From NCBI RefSeq assembly GCF_014200015.1, contig NZ_JACHOT010000004.1, forward strand, positions 186,001 through 250,000: a DNA stretch of 64,000 bases, written 5' to 3'. Below are positions 48,841-59,645 of this stretch, piece by piece (position 1 is the first letter of the stretch; every line of letters begins with the position of its first letter). The notes under the pieces were generated by a model, which did no database searches, was not told the origin of the DNA, and saw only the letters and a list, made by a program, of their open reading frames with translations. The DNA is from Aminobacter niigataensis. Its GTDB lineage: Bacteria > Pseudomonadota > Alphaproteobacteria > Rhizobiales > Rhizobiaceae. The position numbers and the translations under genes are program-made.

Positions 48841-49320
48841 ATGAATGCGCGCTCGGAAATGAAGGCCGGATCGGAGGACGCCGCTCTACTTGACGCGATC
48901 GCGGCCATACAGCGCGCGCATGTGGAAATGCTTGCGCTGTGCGACAGGCTGGAGGAAATCGCCGACTCCCTGCCCAACGAGATCGACCGCCGCAGCTGCG
49001 TGCTCGCGGCAAGAGCGCTCGGGCCCGCGATGGTCAAGGTCCATCGCTTCGAGGAGCAGCGGCTCCATTCGCAGTTCGCCGCGCGCCTGTTGCATAGTGG
49101 CGAGGCACGCGAGACGGTCGAGCGGCTCAAGAACGAGCATTTCGAGGATGAAGGCTATGCCGCCGAGCTGCGCGATGCCCTGCGTGCGACGGCACGCGGC
49201 GGCCGGGCGGAAAACCCGGAGACGCTGGGCTTCATGCTGCGCGGGTTCTTCGGGGCATTGCGAAGGCACATCGCCTTCGAGCGTGACCATGTGCTCCCGG
49301 TGCTGTCGTCCGGCGACTGA
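48841..49320 (+). CDS. Hemerythrin-like (HHE) domain protein
   Basis: A 159-residue four-helix protein. Conserved His and Glu expected to bind a di-iron centre are in RAHVEML, KVHRFEEQRL, KNEHFEDEG and RRHIAFERDHVLPVL. Such proteins sense or carry oxygen or nitric oxide, or repair iron-sulfur centres; the exact role cannot be read here. The ATG at 48841 has GAGGAA upstream; an in-frame ATG at 48751 lies upstream of the FNR box and is not likely. Location beside ccoN and fnrN with a shared box suggests microaerobic induction. Confidence 0.82.
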   Translation: MNARSEMKAGSEDAALLDAIAAIQRAHVEMLALCDRLEEIADSLPNEIDRRSCVLAARALGPAMVKVHRFEEQRLHSQFAARLLHSGEARETVERLKNEHFEDEGYAAELRDALRATARGGRAENPETLGFMLRGFFGALRRHIAFERDHVLPVLSSGD

Positions 49321-49329
49321 GCCGAGCGA

Positions 49330-50055
49330 TCAGACGTTGGCGCGACGTTCCAGCCTGGCGACGTCGAAGACGGTGATGTGGCGGTTGTTCTCGACGGCGA
49401 TCAGGCCGTCCTTGCGCAGCTTGGTCAGCTGCCGGCTGACGGTCTCGATGGTCAGGCCCAGGAAGTCGGCGATGTCGGCACGGGTTAGCGGCAGGTCGAA
49501 GCTGATCTCTCCGCTGATTTCTGCTTCGGGATCGCTGTGGCGGGCGATGAGATGCAGGAAGGATGCGACCCGCTCGGAAGCGGTTTTGCGCCCAAGCATC
49601 AGCATCCAGTCCCGGGCTTCGTCGAGTTCGTTGAGGGCCTGAAGGTGCAGCCGGTGACTGAGTTCAGGCGCCTGTTCGATCATTCGGTCGAGTGACTTCT
49701 TGGGGAAGGCGCAGACGCGTACCGGGGTCGCCGCCTCGGCGGTGATCGAGCTCTCGTGCTTGAACGGACGGCCAAGGAAATCGGGTGCGAATTGCAGGCC
49801 GACGATCTGCTGGCGGCCGTCGGGCAGGGTCTTGGTCAGCTTGACCACGCCGGCGAGCACATTGGCATAGCTGTCGATGGTGTCGGCGTCCGACACCAGC
49901 ACCGTGCCCGGATCGACCTTGCGCTTGGTCGTGTGGCGGCTGAGCTCGACCAGCTGATCGGTAGTCAGCGCTCCGCAGACGCCGCGATGCCGTGCCTCAC
50001 AGGAGCGGCACAGCGCGGGTATCTCAGAATTGTGAATGTCCTGGCGGATGGTCAT
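49330..50055 (-). CDS. fnrN: Crp/Fnr-family oxygen regulator FnrN
   Basis: A 241-residue regulator with an N-terminal Cys cluster CRSCEARHRGVC and a central Cys in VRVCAFPK, the ligands of an oxygen-sensitive [4Fe-4S] cluster; so it is FnrN-type, not a cluster-free FixK. The cNMP-like sensor occupies about 40-150 and the DNA-reading helix is GLTIETVSRQLTKLRKDG near the C-terminus. It should activate ccoNOQP, ccoGHIS and hemN through the boxes in this window, and probably itself through the box at 50141. Confidence 0.93.
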   Translation of the reverse strand: MTIRQDIHNSEIPALCRSCEARHRGVCGALTTDQLVELSRHTTKRKVDPGTVLVSDADTIDSYANVLAGVVKLTKTLPDGRQQIVGLQFAPDFLGRPFKHESSITAEAATPVRVCAFPKKSLDRMIEQAPELSHRLHLQALNELDEARDWMLMLGRKTASERVASFLHLIARHSDPEAEISGEISFDLPLTRADIADFLGLTIETVSRQLTKLRKDGLIAVENNRHITVFDVARLERRANV

Positions 50056-50140
50056 CGCATCGTCCGGCGTCTGATTTGCTCAATCTAGGGATCGCGGGGG
50101 GTAAAAGGAACCGTGTCATTGTGTCCCCGCCCCGGCGTTT

Positions 50141-50154
50141 TTGATCCAGGTCAA
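50141..50154. promoter_or_regulatory. FNR/FixK box between fnrN and hemN
   Basis: TTGAT-CCAG-GTCAA differs from a perfect anaerobox at one base. It is centred 56 bases before hemN and 92 bases before fnrN, which fits control of both and autoregulation of fnrN. Confidence 0.82.
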
Positions 50155-50203
50155 GGTGTTGCCGCTGCGTCCGTCCGATGCTGGGCCATTGACGGAGATG
50201 ACC

Positions 50204-51553
50204 ATGGACAGAAGCCTCGTCGAAAAATACGCAAGCCCGGTGCCGCGGTATACGAGTTATCCCACCGCCCCGCATTTCAGCGCCGACGTGTCGACCTCGA
50301 CCTATTCCGACTGGCTGCGGGCGCTGCCGAAGGGCGCGTCGGCGTCGCTCTACGTCCACATCCCCTATTGCGACCGGCTGTGCTGGTTCTGCGCCTGCCA
50401 TACCAAGCAGACGCGACAATATGATCCGGTGGCGCGTTACCTCAAGGCGCTCGACGCCGAAATCGCCAGCATCTCCGCACTCGCCGGCAACCGGCTGCGC
50501 GTCACGGCGCTGCATTTCGGCGGCGGCTCGCCGACCTTGCTCCAGGCCGACGACATCCTGGCGCTAGGCGGCAGGCTGCGCGACAGCTTCGCCTTTGCGC
50601 CCGACGCCGAGATCAGCGTCGAGATGGACCCCAACGACATGGACGAGGCGCGGTTCGACGCGCTGGCCGCCATCGGCATGACGCGCGCCAGCCTCGGCGT
50701 CCAGGATTTCAACGAGCGCGTGCAGCAGGCGATCAACCGCGAGCAGACCTTCGAACAGACAAAATGGGTCGTCGATGCCGTCAGGGCCCGCGGCGTACAT
50801 TCGGTCAATCTCGACATGCTCTACGGGCTGCCGCACCAGACGCTGGCTTCGATCGAAGCGACCACCGAAAAGGTGCTGTCGCTCAGGCCGGACCGCATCG
50901 CCCTGTTCGGCTATGCCCATGTGCCTTGGATGAAGAAACACCAGACCATGATCGACGAGGCGCTGCTGCCCGACGCGGCCGCACGGCTGGAGCAGGCCGA
51001 GGCGGCGAGCCGCCTGATCCTCGCGGCCGGCTATGAGCCCGTCGGCATGGACCATTTCGCCCTGCTCGAAGACAGCCTTGCGGTTGCCACGCGCTCGGGC
51101 ACGCTGCGGCGGAACTTCCAGGGCTACACCACCGACCAGGCCGACGCGCTTCTCGGGCTCGGTGCCTCGTCCATCGGGCTGTTGCCGCAGGGCTATGTCC
51201 AGAACATGCCGGCGACCGGCGAATACGAGCGCCGCGTTCTGGCCGGCGGATTGGCCACCGTGCGCGGGGTGGCGCTGTCCGATGCCGACCACATGCGCGC
51301 CTGGGTCATCGAGCGGCTGATGTGCGACTTTTCCGTCTCCCGCTGCGAACTGCTTTCCCGCTTCGGCGAGCCGGCCCGTGCGGTGATCGCCGAGGCCGAA
51401 TTGCTCGCCGCCAACGACCGCGACGGCATCTTTGCCCGTGCCGGCAACCGCTTTGTCGTCACCGATCGCGGCAAGCCCTTCGTCCGCTCGATCGCCGCGC
51501 ATTTCGACGCCTATCTCGGCCAGGGAACGGCGCGCCATTCCGTCGCCGTCTGA
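50204..51553 (+). CDS. hemN: Oxygen-independent coproporphyrinogen III oxidase
   Basis: Radical-SAM enzyme that converts coproporphyrinogen III to protoporphyrinogen IX when oxygen is low. The 449-residue protein has the cluster motif [14 protein letters not shown] (C-x3-C-x2-C) near residue 52, followed by [11 protein letters not shown] and ASLGVQDFN. The ATG at 50204 has GGAG at good spacing; starts further upstream would lie in the FNR box. Together with hemE and hemJ it gives a haem supply for the cbb3 oxidase. Confidence 0.95.
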   Translation: MDRSLVEKYASPVPRYTSYPTAPHFSADVSTSTYSDWLRALPKGASASLYVHIPYCDRLCWFCACHTKQTRQYDPVARYLKALDAEIASISALAGNRLRVTALHFGGGSPTLLQADDILALGGRLRDSFAFAPDAEISVEMDPNDMDEARFDALAAIGMTRASLGVQDFNERVQQAINREQTFEQTKWVVDAVRARGVHSVNLDMLYGLPHQTLASIEATTEKVLSLRPDRIALFGYAHVPWMKKHQTMIDEALLPDAAARLEQAEAASRLILAAGYEPVGMDHFALLEDSLAVATRSGTLRRNFQGYTTDQADALLGLGASSIGLLPQGYVQNMPATGEYERRVLAGGLATVRGVALSDADHMRAWVIERLMCDFSVSRCELLSRFGEPARAVIAEAELLAANDRDGIFARAGNRFVVTDRGKPFVRSIAAHFDAYLGQGTARHSVAV

Positions 51554-51633
51554 TCGCAAAGTGGTATTGGTGCGCCACGCCGAATTCCTGTATCTACGCC
51601 GTTCAAAGCGGGCGGCGAACAGGAACGGACCGT

Positions 51634-52965
51634 ATGAAGCTCACGGTATTTGGAATCGGCTATGTCGGTCTTGTGCAGGCGGCGGTGCTGGCCGAGGTCG
51701 GGCATGACGTCGTCTGCGTCGATGTCGATGCGGCCAAGGTCGAGCGGCTGAACCAGGGGTTCGTGCCGATCTTCGAGCCGGGGCTGGAGGCCCTGGTGCG
51801 CGACAACCATGCGGCGGGCCGCATCGTCTTCACCGCGGATGCGGTGCTGGCCGTGCGCCATGGCGAGATCCAGATGATCGCGGTCGGCACGCCGCCGGGC
51901 GAGGACGGCTCGGCCGATCTCAAATATGTCCTGGCCGTGGCCGAGACGATCGGCCGCGAGATGGTCGAACCCAAGATCGTCGTCGGCAAGTCGACCGTGC
52001 CGGTCGGCACCGCCGACAAGGTACGAGCGGCGATCGCTTCGGCGCTGAAGACGCGCGGCCGCGAGGAGCTTGCCTTCGATGTGGTCTCCAATCCGGAGTT
52101 CCTCAAGGAGGGTTCGGCGGTCGCCGACTGCATGAAGCCCGACCGCATCATCGTCGGCACCGAAAGCGAGGCCGCCGAGGCGGTGATGCGCGAGCTCTAT
52201 GCGCCGTTCAACCGCAACCACGAGAAGATGATCGTGATGGACGTGCGCTCGGCCGAGTTCACCAAATACGCCGCCAACTGCATGCTGGCGACCAAGATCA
52301 GCTTCATGAACGAGATGGCGAACCTGGCCGAACTGCTCGGCGCCGACATCGAGGAGGTGCGCAAGGGCATCGGCTCGGACCCGCGCATCGGCTATCACTT
52401 CATCTATCCCGGCCTGGGTTATGGCGGCTCGTGTTTTCCCAAGGACGTGCGTGCGCTGATCCGCACCGCCGACGATGTCGGCTTCGAGCCGGTGCTGCTG
52501 AAGTCGGTCGAGGAGCGCAACAACGCCCAGAAGGCGGTGCTGTTCGACAAGCTCAAGGGTCACTTCAACGGCGATCTCGCGGGCAAGACGTTTGCGCTGT
52601 GGGGGCTGGCGTTCAAGCCCAACACCGACGACATGCGCGAGGCGCCGGCCCGCGTCCTGATGGAGGCGCTGTGGGCCGCGGGCGCCAAGGTCCAGGCCTA
52701 CGATCCCGAGGCGATGAACGAGGCGCAGCAGATCTATGGCCAGCGCGACGACCTGCTGCTCTGCGGCACCAAGGAGGCGGCCTTGCGCGGCGCCGATGCA
52801 CTGCTGATCGCCACCGAGTGGAAGAACTTCCGGGCACCGTCCTTCGAGACGATCAGACAGGCGCTGTCGACACCCGTCATCTTCGACGGCCGCAACCTCT
52901 ACGACCCCGCGGTCGTCGCCCGCCATGGCCTCCAGTACATCTCCATCGGCCGGAAGGCCGCTTAA
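51634..52965 (+). CDS. ugd: UDP-glucose 6-dehydrogenase
   Basis: Oxidises UDP-glucose to UDP-glucuronate for capsule, exopolysaccharide or lipopolysaccharide. The 443-residue protein has the NAD loop FGIGYVGLV at the N-terminus, [21 protein letters not shown] and the catalytic Cys in GGSCFPKD at about residue 267. It is called rkpK in some rhizobia. It stands alone between hemN and a two-way terminator at 52976. Confidence 0.93.
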   Translation: MKLTVFGIGYVGLVQAAVLAEVGHDVVCVDVDAAKVERLNQGFVPIFEPGLEALVRDNHAAGRIVFTADAVLAVRHGEIQMIAVGTPPGEDGSADLKYVLAVAETIGREMVEPKIVVGKSTVPVGTADKVRAAIASALKTRGREELAFDVVSNPEFLKEGSAVADCMKPDRIIVGTESEAAEAVMRELYAPFNRNHEKMIVMDVRSAEFTKYAANCMLATKISFMNEMANLAELLGADIEEVRKGIGSDPRIGYHFIYPGLGYGGSCFPKDVRALIRTADDVGFEPVLLKSVEERNNAQKAVLFDKLKGHFNGDLAGKTFALWGLAFKPNTDDMREAPARVLMEALWAAGAKVQAYDPEAMNEAQQIYGQRDDLLLCGTKEAALRGADALLIATEWKNFRAPSFETIRQALSTPVIFDGRNLYDPAVVARHGLQYISIGRKAA

Positions 52966-52975
52966 CACCGCCAAC

Positions 52976-53006
52976 AAAAAGACCCGCTCGCCCGAGCCTT
53001 TTTTCG
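52976..53006. terminator. Two-way terminator between ugd and the mutase gene
   Basis: AAAAAG on the left and CTTTTTT on the right flank an inner GCTC-GCCC-GAGC hairpin. It can end both convergent genes. Confidence 0.65.
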
Positions 53007-53019
53007 TCCGGAGTGGCGG

Positions 53020-55161
53020 CTACTGGTTGCGGCGCTTGCCTTCCATCAGGTCGAGCACGGCGCGCGCGGCATCGAGCACATTGGTGCCGGGGCCGAAGAC
53101 GGCTGATACACCGTGATCGAGCAGGTACTGGTAGTCCTGGCGCGGGATGACACCGCCGACCACCACAATGATGTTGTCAGCGCCCTTGGCCTTGAGCGCG
53201 TCGACCAACTGCGGCGCGAGTGTCTTGTGGCCGGCGGCCAGCGACGACATGCCGACGACGTGGACCCTGGACGCAATCGCCGTATCGGCAGCCTCGCCAG
53301 GGGTCTGGAACAGCGGCCCGGCAATGACCTCGAAGCCGATGTCGCCAAAAGCGGACGCGATCACCTTGGCGCCGCGGTCGTGGCCGTCCTGGCCGAGCTT
53401 TGCTACCATGATGCGCGGTTTCTCACCTAGTGAGCCGGCAAACTGTTCGAGGCGCGACAGCAGGGTCTGGAATTCCGGCTCATCGTCATAGGCCTTGCCG
53501 TAGACGTTCTCGACCACTTCCGGGACGGCCGCATGATCGCCGAAGGCGCGGCGCATGGCGTCCGAGATTTCGCCCACCGTAGCGCGCGCCCGCGACGCCT
53601 CGACGGCGGCGGCGAGGATGTTGCCTTCGCCTGACCGGGCGACCTTCTCAAGCGCGGCAAGCGCTTCCTCGACACGCTTGGGGTCGCGCTGGCGCCGTGT
53701 CTGCTCGATGCGAGCGATCTGCGACACGCGGACTGCGGAGTTGTCGATCTCGAGAATGTCGAGATGGTCTTCCTCCTCGAGGCGGTATTTGTTGACGCCG
53801 ACGATGACCTCGTCGCCGCGGTCGATGGCCGCCTGCTTGCGGGTCGCGGCCTCCTCGATCAGGCGCTTGGGCAGGCCTGTGGCGACCGCCTTGGTCATGC
53901 CGCCCATCGCCTCGACCTCCTCGATCAGCGCCCAGGCCTTTTCCGCGAGGTCGTTGGTCAGGGCCTCGACATAATAGGAGCCGGCGAGCGGGTCGACGAC
54001 CTTGGTGACGCCGGTCTCGTGCTGGAGGATGAGCTGGGTGTTGCGGGCGATGCGGGCGGAAAACTCAGTCGGCAGGGCGATCGCCTCGTCGAAGGAGTTG
54101 GTGTGCAGCGACTGCGTCCCGCCCAATGCCGCCGACATCGCCTCGAAAGCGGTGCGGACGACGTTGTTGTAGGGGTCCTGCTCCTGCAACGACACGCCGG
54201 AGGTCTGGCAGTGGGTGCGCAGCATCAGCGACGAGGTCTTTTTCGGCTCGAACTCGGTCATGATGCGCGACCAGAGCAGGCGCGCGGCGCGCAGCTTGGC
54301 CGCCTCCATGAAGAAGTTCATGCCGATGGCGAAGAAGAACGACAGCCGGCCGGCGAAGTCGTCGACATTCAGGCCCTTGTTCAGCGCTGCGCGGACATAT
54401 TCACGTCCGTCGGCCAGCGTGAAGGCGAGTTCCTGCACCAGCGTCGAGCCGGCCTCCTGCATGTGGTAGCCGGAGATCGAGATAGAGTTGAACTTCGGCA
54501 TCTCCTTCGCCGTATACTCGATGATGTCGGCAACGATGCGCATCGAGGGCTCGGGCGGGTAGATGTAGGTGTTGCGGACCATGAACTCCTTGAGGATGTC
54601 GTTCTGGATGGTCCCCGACAGCTTGTCGCGCGACACGCCCTGTTCCTCGCCGGCAACGATGAAGTTGGCGAGGATCGGGATCACCGCGCCATTCATCGTC
54701 ATCGACACCGAGGCCTTTTCGAGCGGGATGCCGTCGAACAGGATCTTCATGTCCTCGACAGAGTCGATCGCCACGCCGGCCTTGCCGACATCGCCCTCGA
54801 CGCGCGGATGGTCCGAGTCATAGCCGCGATGGGTGGCGAGATCGAAGGCGACCGACACGCCCTGCTGGCCGGCGGCGAGCGCCTTGCGGTAGAAGTTGTT
54901 GGACGCCTCCGCCGTCGAAAAGCCGGCATATTGCCGGATGGTCCAGGGGCGGCCGGCATACATGCTGGCGCGCGGGCCGCGCAGGAACGGCTCGAAGCCC
55001 GGCAGCGTTCCGAGATGGCCGATGCCTTCGAGATCGTCGGCCGTGTAGAGCGGCTTCACGTCGATGCCCTCGGGCGTGTTCCAGGTCAGCGTGTCAGGCG
55101 AAGCCTTGATCTCGCGTTCTGCGAGCTTCTTCCAGGAGTCGATGGATGGTTTGTCGGTCAT
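53020..55161 (-). CDS. scpA: Methylmalonyl-CoA mutase
   Basis: Cobalamin-dependent conversion of methylmalonyl-CoA to succinyl-CoA, the last step of propionyl-CoA assimilation (bhbA in Sinorhizobium). The 713-residue protein has the N-terminal TIM barrel with [20 protein letters not shown] and [17 protein letters not shown], and a C-terminal B12 domain with [11 protein letters not shown] near residue 605 and [10 protein letters not shown]. It is the single-chain type without a small subunit. Two inverted repeats separate it from pccA. Confidence 0.96.
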   Translation of the reverse strand: MTDKPSIDSWKKLAEREIKASPDTLTWNTPEGIDVKPLYTADDLEGIGHLGTLPGFEPFLRGPRASMYAGRPWTIRQYAGFSTAEASNNFYRKALAAGQQGVSVAFDLATHRGYDSDHPRVEGDVGKAGVAIDSVEDMKILFDGIPLEKASVSMTMNGAVIPILANFIVAGEEQGVSRDKLSGTIQNDILKEFMVRNTYIYPPEPSMRIVADIIEYTAKEMPKFNSISISGYHMQEAGSTLVQELAFTLADGREYVRAALNKGLNVDDFAGRLSFFFAIGMNFFMEAAKLRAARLLWSRIMTEFEPKKTSSLMLRTHCQTSGVSLQEQDPYNNVVRTAFEAMSAALGGTQSLHTNSFDEAIALPTEFSARIARNTQLILQHETGVTKVVDPLAGSYYVEALTNDLAEKAWALIEEVEAMGGMTKAVATGLPKRLIEEAATRKQAAIDRGDEVIVGVNKYRLEEEDHLDILEIDNSAVRVSQIARIEQTRRQRDPKRVEEALAALEKVARSGEGNILAAAVEASRARATVGEISDAMRRAFGDHAAVPEVVENVYGKAYDDEPEFQTLLSRLEQFAGSLGEKPRIMVAKLGQDGHDRGAKVIASAFGDIGFEVIAGPLFQTPGEAADTAIASRVHVVGMSSLAAGHKTLAPQLVDALKAKGADNIIVVVGGVIPRQDYQYLLDHGVSAVFGPGTNVLDAARAVLDLMEGKRRNQ

Positions 55162-55185
55162 TTGGGCCTCCTCAGGCGCGGGCGC

Positions 55186-55235
55186 TCACCCTCCCCCTTG
55201 TGGGGAGGATCGGACCGCAGGTCCGGGGTGGGGGT
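55186..55235. repeat. Short intergenic repeat, copy A
   Basis: Begins with CCTCCCCCTTGTGGGGAGG and ends with a G-rich GGGGTGGGGGT. An inverted copy follows at 55281-55334, and another at 63925. All share the CCTCCCC-TTGTGGGGAGG end. Confidence 0.8.
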
Positions 55236-55280
55236 AAGAGGGCTAAATCGAGTCCCTGGGGCGATGGATTCGATCGTCAG

Positions 55281-55334
55281 ACCCCCACCCCGCTCCGCTT
55301 CGCGGATCGACCCTCCCCACAAGGGGGAGGGTGA
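55281..55334. repeat. Short intergenic repeat, copy B (inverted)
   Basis: Inverted relative to copy A: starts ACCCCCACCCC and ends CCCTCCCCACAAGGGGGAGG. Together A and B could fold the 149-base pccA-scpA gap into a long hairpin. Confidence 0.8.
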
Positions 55335-55351
55335 AAGGGAGCCATTCGCCA

Positions 55352-57355
55352 TCACTCGAACTCCATGATCAGCTCGTCGACGGCGAGGCTTTCGCCCGCC
55401 GTTGCAGCCACGCGCTTGACCGTGCTCTTGCGCTCGGCGCGCAGCACGTTCTCCATCTTCATCGCTTCGACGGTCGCCAGCGACTGGCCGGCTTCGACTT
55501 CGTCGCCCGCCTTGACCAGGATCGATGTCACCACGCCCGGCATCGGGCAGAGCAGCATCTTCGAGGTGTCGGGCGGCAGCTTGACCGGCATCAGCCTGGC
55601 CAGTTCGGCGACGCGCGGGCTGCGCACATGGGTCACCACGTCCATGCCGCGCCAGCGCAGGCGCCAGCCGGTGCCCGAGCGCGAAACCTTGACGCCGATG
55701 GACATTCCGCCGACCGCGAAATTGGCGTGCAGGTGCCCAGGCATCCAGTCGCTCGACACCGCAAGGGCCGTGCCGTCATCGAACGCGACCACCGTGCCGT
55801 CGGCGCCGTCCTTGACCTGCAGCGGCAGCGTGAAGCCGCCGAGCGTCACCACCCAGTCGATGCCGACCGGGCGCTGGTGGTTGGCGAGCGAGCCCGAAAT
55901 CTGGGCGCCGCGGCGCTGGGTGAACTGGTTGATCAGCGCTGCGACCGCGGCGAGCTTGTGGGCGTCCGCCTCGGTCGGGGCCACGCCGGTAAAGCCGTCG
56001 GGAAATTCCTCGGCAATGTAGGCGGTGGTCAGGCGTCCGTCGCGGAAGCGCTGATGGTCCATGACCGCCGACAGGAACGGCAGATTGTGGCCGATGCCCT
56101 CGACCTCGAAGTCGTCGAGCGCGCGGCCCATCGCCTCGACAGCCGTCAGGCGGTCGGGCGCCCAGGTGCAGAGCTTGGCGATCATCGGGTCGTAATACAT
56201 CGAGATCTCGCCGCCCTCGAAGACGCCGGTGTCGTTGCGGACGACCGTACCGTCGTCGCGTTTGCCCTCGACAGGCGGGCGGTAGCGAGTCAGGCGGCCG
56301 ATCGACGGCAGGAAGTTGCGGTAGGGATCTTCGGCATAAAGCCGGCTCTCGATGGCCCAGCCGTTGAGCTTCACCTCATCCTGGGCGAAGCGCAGCTTTT
56401 CGCCCGCGGCGACGCGGATCATCTCCTCGACGAGGTCGATGCCGGTGATCAGCTCGGTCACCGGATGCTCGACCTGCAGGCGGGTGTTCATCTCGAGGAA
56501 ATAGAAGTTCCTGTTACCATCGACGATGAACTCGACCGTGCCGGCCGAGAAGTAGCCGACGGCCTTGCCCAGCGCCACGGCCTGCTCGCCCATCGCCTTG
56601 CGGGTCTCGGCGTCGAGGAAGGGCGACGGTGCCTCCTCGATGACCTTCTGGTTGCGGCGCTGGATCGAGCATTCGCGCTCGCCGAGATAGAGCAGGTTGC
56701 CGTGCTGGTCGCCCAGTACCTGGATCTCGATGTGGCGCGGCTGGGTGACGAACTTCTCGATGAAGATGCGGTCGTCGCCGAAGGAGGATTTGGCCTCGTT
56801 CTTCGACGACTGGAAGCCCTCGCGTGCCTCGGCGTCGTTCCAGGCAATGCGCATGCCCTTGCCGCCGCCGCCGGCGGAGGCCTTGATCATCACGGGATAG
56901 CCGATCTGGTTGGCGATCTTCACCGCCTCGCTGGCGTCCTCGATCAGGCCCATATGGCCCGGCACGGTCGAAACGCCGGCGGAGGCGGCGATCTTCTTCG
57001 AGGTGATCTTGTCGCCCATCGCCTCGATGGCCACTGGCGGCGGCCCTATGAAAGCAACGCCTTCGGCCTTCAGCGCCTCGGCGAAGTTCGAGTTCTCCGA
57101 CAGGAAGCCGTAGCCCGGATGCACGGCATCGGCGCCGGTCTGGCGCACGGCGTCGATGATCTTTTGAATGACGATGTAGGACTGGTTCGACGGCGCTGGC
57201 CCGATATGGACGGCCTCGTCGGCCATCTTCACGTGCAATGCTTCGCGGTCGGCGTCGGAATGGACGGCGACCGTTGCGATACCGAGTTTCTGGGCCGTCT
57301 TGATGACCCGGCAGGCGATCTCGCCACGATTGGCGATGAGGATTTTCTTGAACAT
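55352..57355 (-). CDS. pccA: Propionyl-CoA carboxylase, biotin-carrying alpha subunit
   Basis: The 667-residue protein joins a biotin carboxylase domain (residues 1 to about 445; KILIANRGEIACRV, the ATP loop KASAGGGGKGMRI, EMNTRLQVEHPVTE) to a linker and a C-terminal biotinyl domain with EAMKMEN near residue 635. With PccB it carboxylates propionyl-CoA to methylmalonyl-CoA. The ATG at 57355 gives the usual MFKKILIANRGE start and lies 11 bases after pccB. Confidence 0.96.
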   Translation of the reverse strand: MFKKILIANRGEIACRVIKTAQKLGIATVAVHSDADREALHVKMADEAVHIGPAPSNQSYIVIQKIIDAVRQTGADAVHPGYGFLSENSNFAEALKAEGVAFIGPPPVAIEAMGDKITSKKIAASAGVSTVPGHMGLIEDASEAVKIANQIGYPVMIKASAGGGGKGMRIAWNDAEAREGFQSSKNEAKSSFGDDRIFIEKFVTQPRHIEIQVLGDQHGNLLYLGERECSIQRRNQKVIEEAPSPFLDAETRKAMGEQAVALGKAVGYFSAGTVEFIVDGNRNFYFLEMNTRLQVEHPVTELITGIDLVEEMIRVAAGEKLRFAQDEVKLNGWAIESRLYAEDPYRNFLPSIGRLTRYRPPVEGKRDDGTVVRNDTGVFEGGEISMYYDPMIAKLCTWAPDRLTAVEAMGRALDDFEVEGIGHNLPFLSAVMDHQRFRDGRLTTAYIAEEFPDGFTGVAPTEADAHKLAAVAALINQFTQRRGAQISGSLANHQRPVGIDWVVTLGGFTLPLQVKDGADGTVVAFDDGTALAVSSDWMPGHLHANFAVGGMSIGVKVSRSGTGWRLRWRGMDVVTHVRSPRVAELARLMPVKLPPDTSKMLLCPMPGVVTSILVKAGDEVEAGQSLATVEAMKMENVLRAERKSTVKRVAATAGESLAVDELIMEFE

Positions 57356-57366
57356 TCTTGTCCTGC

Positions 57367-58899
57367 TCACAGCGGTATCGTGTCGTGCTTCTTCCACGGC
57401 GCCTCGGCCTTCTTGCCGCGCAGGGCGGCGAAGGCGCGGGCGATGCGGCGGCGCGACGAATGCGGCATGATCACTTCGTCGATGAAGCCGCGCTCGGCGG
57501 CGACGAAGGGATTGGCGAAGCGTTCTTCATATTCCCTGGTGCGGGCGGCAATCTTCTCCGCGTCGCCGAGTTCCGAGCGGTAAAGGATCTCGGTCGCGCC
57601 CTTGGCACCCATCACCGCGATCTCGGCGGTCGGCCAGGCATAGTTGATGTCGGCGCCGATATGCTTGGACGCCATGACGTCATAAGCGCCGCCATAGGCC
57701 TTGCGCGTGATCAGCGTCACCATCGGAACGGTCGCCTGCGAATAGGCGAACAACAGCTTGGCGCCGTGCTTGATGACGCCGCCATATTCCTGGGCCGTGC
57801 CCGGCAGGAAGCCCGGCACGTCGACCAAAGTCAGGATCGGGATCGAGAACGCGTCGCAGAAGCGCACGAAGCGTGCTGCCTTGCGCGACGAGTCGATGTC
57901 GAGGCAGCCGGCCAGCACCATCGGCTGGTTGGCGACGACGCCGACAGACTGGCCCTCGATGCGCATGAAGCCGGTGATGATGTTCCTGGCGAAGGCTTCC
58001 TGGATCTCGAAGAAATCGCTCTCGTCGGCGATGGCGAGGATCAGCTCCTTCATGTCGTAGGGCTTGGCCGCGCTGTCGGGGATCAGCGTGTCGAGACGCT
58101 TCTCCAGTCGCGCCGGGTCGTCGTGGAACGGCCGGACCGGGGGCTTCTCGCGATTGTTGAGCGGCAGGAAGTCGAACAGCAGGCGAACCTGCTCGAGCGC
58201 CTCGATGTCGTTTTCATAGGCACCGTCGGCGACCGAAGACTTCGACGTGTGGGTGCGGGCGCCGCCGAGTTCTTCGGCGGTGACGATCTCGTTGGTGACG
58301 GTCTTCACCACGTCGGGACCGGTTACGAACATGTAGGATGAGTCGCGCACCATGAAGATGAAGTCGGTCATGGCAGGCGAATAGACAGCACCACCGGCGC
58401 ATGGGCCCATGATCACCGAGATCTGCGGCACCACGCCCGAGGCGTCGACATTGCGCTTGAAGACGTCGGCATAGCCGGCGAGCGAGGCAACGCCTTCCTG
58501 AATGCGGGCGCCGCCCGAGTCGTTCAAGCCAATGACAGGCGCGCCGTTGCGCATCGCCATGTCCATGATCTTGCAGATCTTCTGGGCGTGCGTCTCCGAC
58601 AGCGAGCCGCCGAGCACGGTGAAGTCCTGCGAAAAGACATAGACTAGGCGGCCGTTGATGGTGCCCCAGCCGGTGACGACGCCGTCGCCCGCCACCTTCT
58701 GCTCGGCCATGCCGAACTCGGTGGTGCGGTGGGTGACATACATGTCGAACTCTTCGAAGGAGCCTTCGTCAAGCAGGACGTCGATGCGCTCGCGCGCCGT
58801 CAGCTTGCCCTTGCCATGCTGGGCGTCGATGCGCTTCTGGCCACCGCCGAGGCGGGCTTCGGCGCGGCGGGCTTCCAGTTGTTCGAGTACGGCGCGCAT
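57367..58899 (-). CDS. pccB: Propionyl-CoA carboxylase beta subunit
   Basis: Carboxyltransferase that moves CO2 from biotin to propionyl-CoA; works with PccA as an alpha6beta6 enzyme. The 510-residue protein has [33 protein letters not shown] and [15 protein letters not shown]. The ATG at 58899 overlaps the bioY stop (ATGA); the upstream ATG at 58926 is inside bioY and less likely. Confidence 0.96.
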   Translation of the reverse strand: MRAVLEQLEARRAEARLGGGQKRIDAQHGKGKLTARERIDVLLDEGSFEEFDMYVTHRTTEFGMAEQKVAGDGVVTGWGTINGRLVYVFSQDFTVLGGSLSETHAQKICKIMDMAMRNGAPVIGLNDSGGARIQEGVASLAGYADVFKRNVDASGVVPQISVIMGPCAGGAVYSPAMTDFIFMVRDSSYMFVTGPDVVKTVTNEIVTAEELGGARTHTSKSSVADGAYENDIEALEQVRLLFDFLPLNNREKPPVRPFHDDPARLEKRLDTLIPDSAAKPYDMKELILAIADESDFFEIQEAFARNIITGFMRIEGQSVGVVANQPMVLAGCLDIDSSRKAARFVRFCDAFSIPILTLVDVPGFLPGTAQEYGGVIKHGAKLLFAYSQATVPMVTLITRKAYGGAYDVMASKHIGADINYAWPTAEIAVMGAKGATEILYRSELGDAEKIAARTREYEERFANPFVAAERGFIDEVIMPHSSRRRIARAFAALRGKKAEAPWKKHDTIPL

Positions 58900-59480
58900 C
58901 AGTTCATGCCCTTTGCGGAAAGCCATTTCCAGGCGGCGGGGAAAGCGATGGCCGCAAGCACGGCCTTGGCGATGTCGCCCGGGATGAAGGGATAGAGACC
59001 GAAAGCCAGAACCGGCTTGTCCCAGCCGATGACGCCGCCGAGCCAGAGCAGGCCCGGCACGTAGATGATGGCTCCGGCGAGCAGTGCCGCAAGCATGGCG
59101 GTAAAGACGTTACGGTCCCAGCCGCGCTCGGCCAGCCAGCCGGCGAGCAAGGCGGCAGGCAGGTAGCCAAGGAGATAGCCGCCGGTCGGGCCCATCATGT
59201 AGGCGAGGCCGATGCCCTTTTCCGGCGTGCCGGCGAAGACCGGCAGGCCAAGCGCGCCTTGCGCGAGATAAAGCGCCACGGCCGCGGCGCCACGCACCGG
59301 GCCGAGGGCCAGGCCCAGGCCGATGACGACCAGCGTCTGCATGGTCATTGGCACGGGATAGAACGGCACCTGCACCTTTGCGGACAACGTCAAGAGCAGC
59401 GAACCCGCGACGACGGCAACGACGTCCATTGTGGTGAGCCGGCTGGTCTGCCTGTCGGCGACGGCTTGGTAGAGCGTCAT
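58899..59480 (-). CDS. bioY: Biotin transporter BioY
   Basis: S-component of the biotin uptake system, 193 residues with about six membrane helices. Family stretches are [36 protein letters not shown] and [15 protein letters not shown]. No BioMN ATPase module is near; some BioY proteins work alone or with a shared ECF module. It heads the bioY-pccB-pccA unit and overlaps pccB by one base set (ATGA), so uptake of the cofactor is tied to synthesis of the enzyme that carries it. Confidence 0.93.
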   Translation of the reverse strand: MTLYQAVADRQTSRLTTMDVVAVVAGSLLLTLSAKVQVPFYPVPMTMQTLVVIGLGLALGPVRGAAAVALYLAQGALGLPVFAGTPEKGIGLAYMMGPTGGYLLGYLPAALLAGWLAERGWDRNVFTAMLAALLAGAIIYVPGLLWLGGVIGWDKPVLAFGLYPFIPGDIAKAVLAAIAFPAAWKWLSAKGMN

Positions 59481-59645
59481 GAGCTTTCTCCCGCGCTACG
59501 AGTTTGAAAACAATGGCCTCTCGCCGCGTCAGCGGCAAGCAGCGAAGTTGGCGCAATAGCCCTGTGGCGCGCGCAGGAAAACAGTTGAAAGTGTGCGAAA
59601 GCGTAATATACAAATATGAGAACTGTAAATTGCGAAATTGCAAAC
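59481..59645. promoter_or_regulatory. Divergent control region of bioY-pcc and the PccR-like regulator
   Basis: The AT-richer part (59585-59645) ends with TTGCGAA-A-TTGCAAA directly before the regulator ATG. PccR of Rhodobacter is reported to bind TTTGCAAA-X4-TTTGCAA; the match here has the same half-site but a shorter spacing. GTGCGAAAGC at 59594-59603 may be another half site. A role in autoregulation and control of the pcc operon is inference. Confidence 0.45.

Noticed and set aside
46932-49130. Minus-strand ORF of 732 codons over ccoN and its upstream region
   Set aside because: Shadow of ccoN in another frame; it crosses the FNR box and the hemerythrin gene.
55331-57583. Plus-strand ORF of 750 codons opposite pccA
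   Set aside because: Shadow of the pccA frame; low-complexity peptide without domains, and it runs through the 3' end of pccB.
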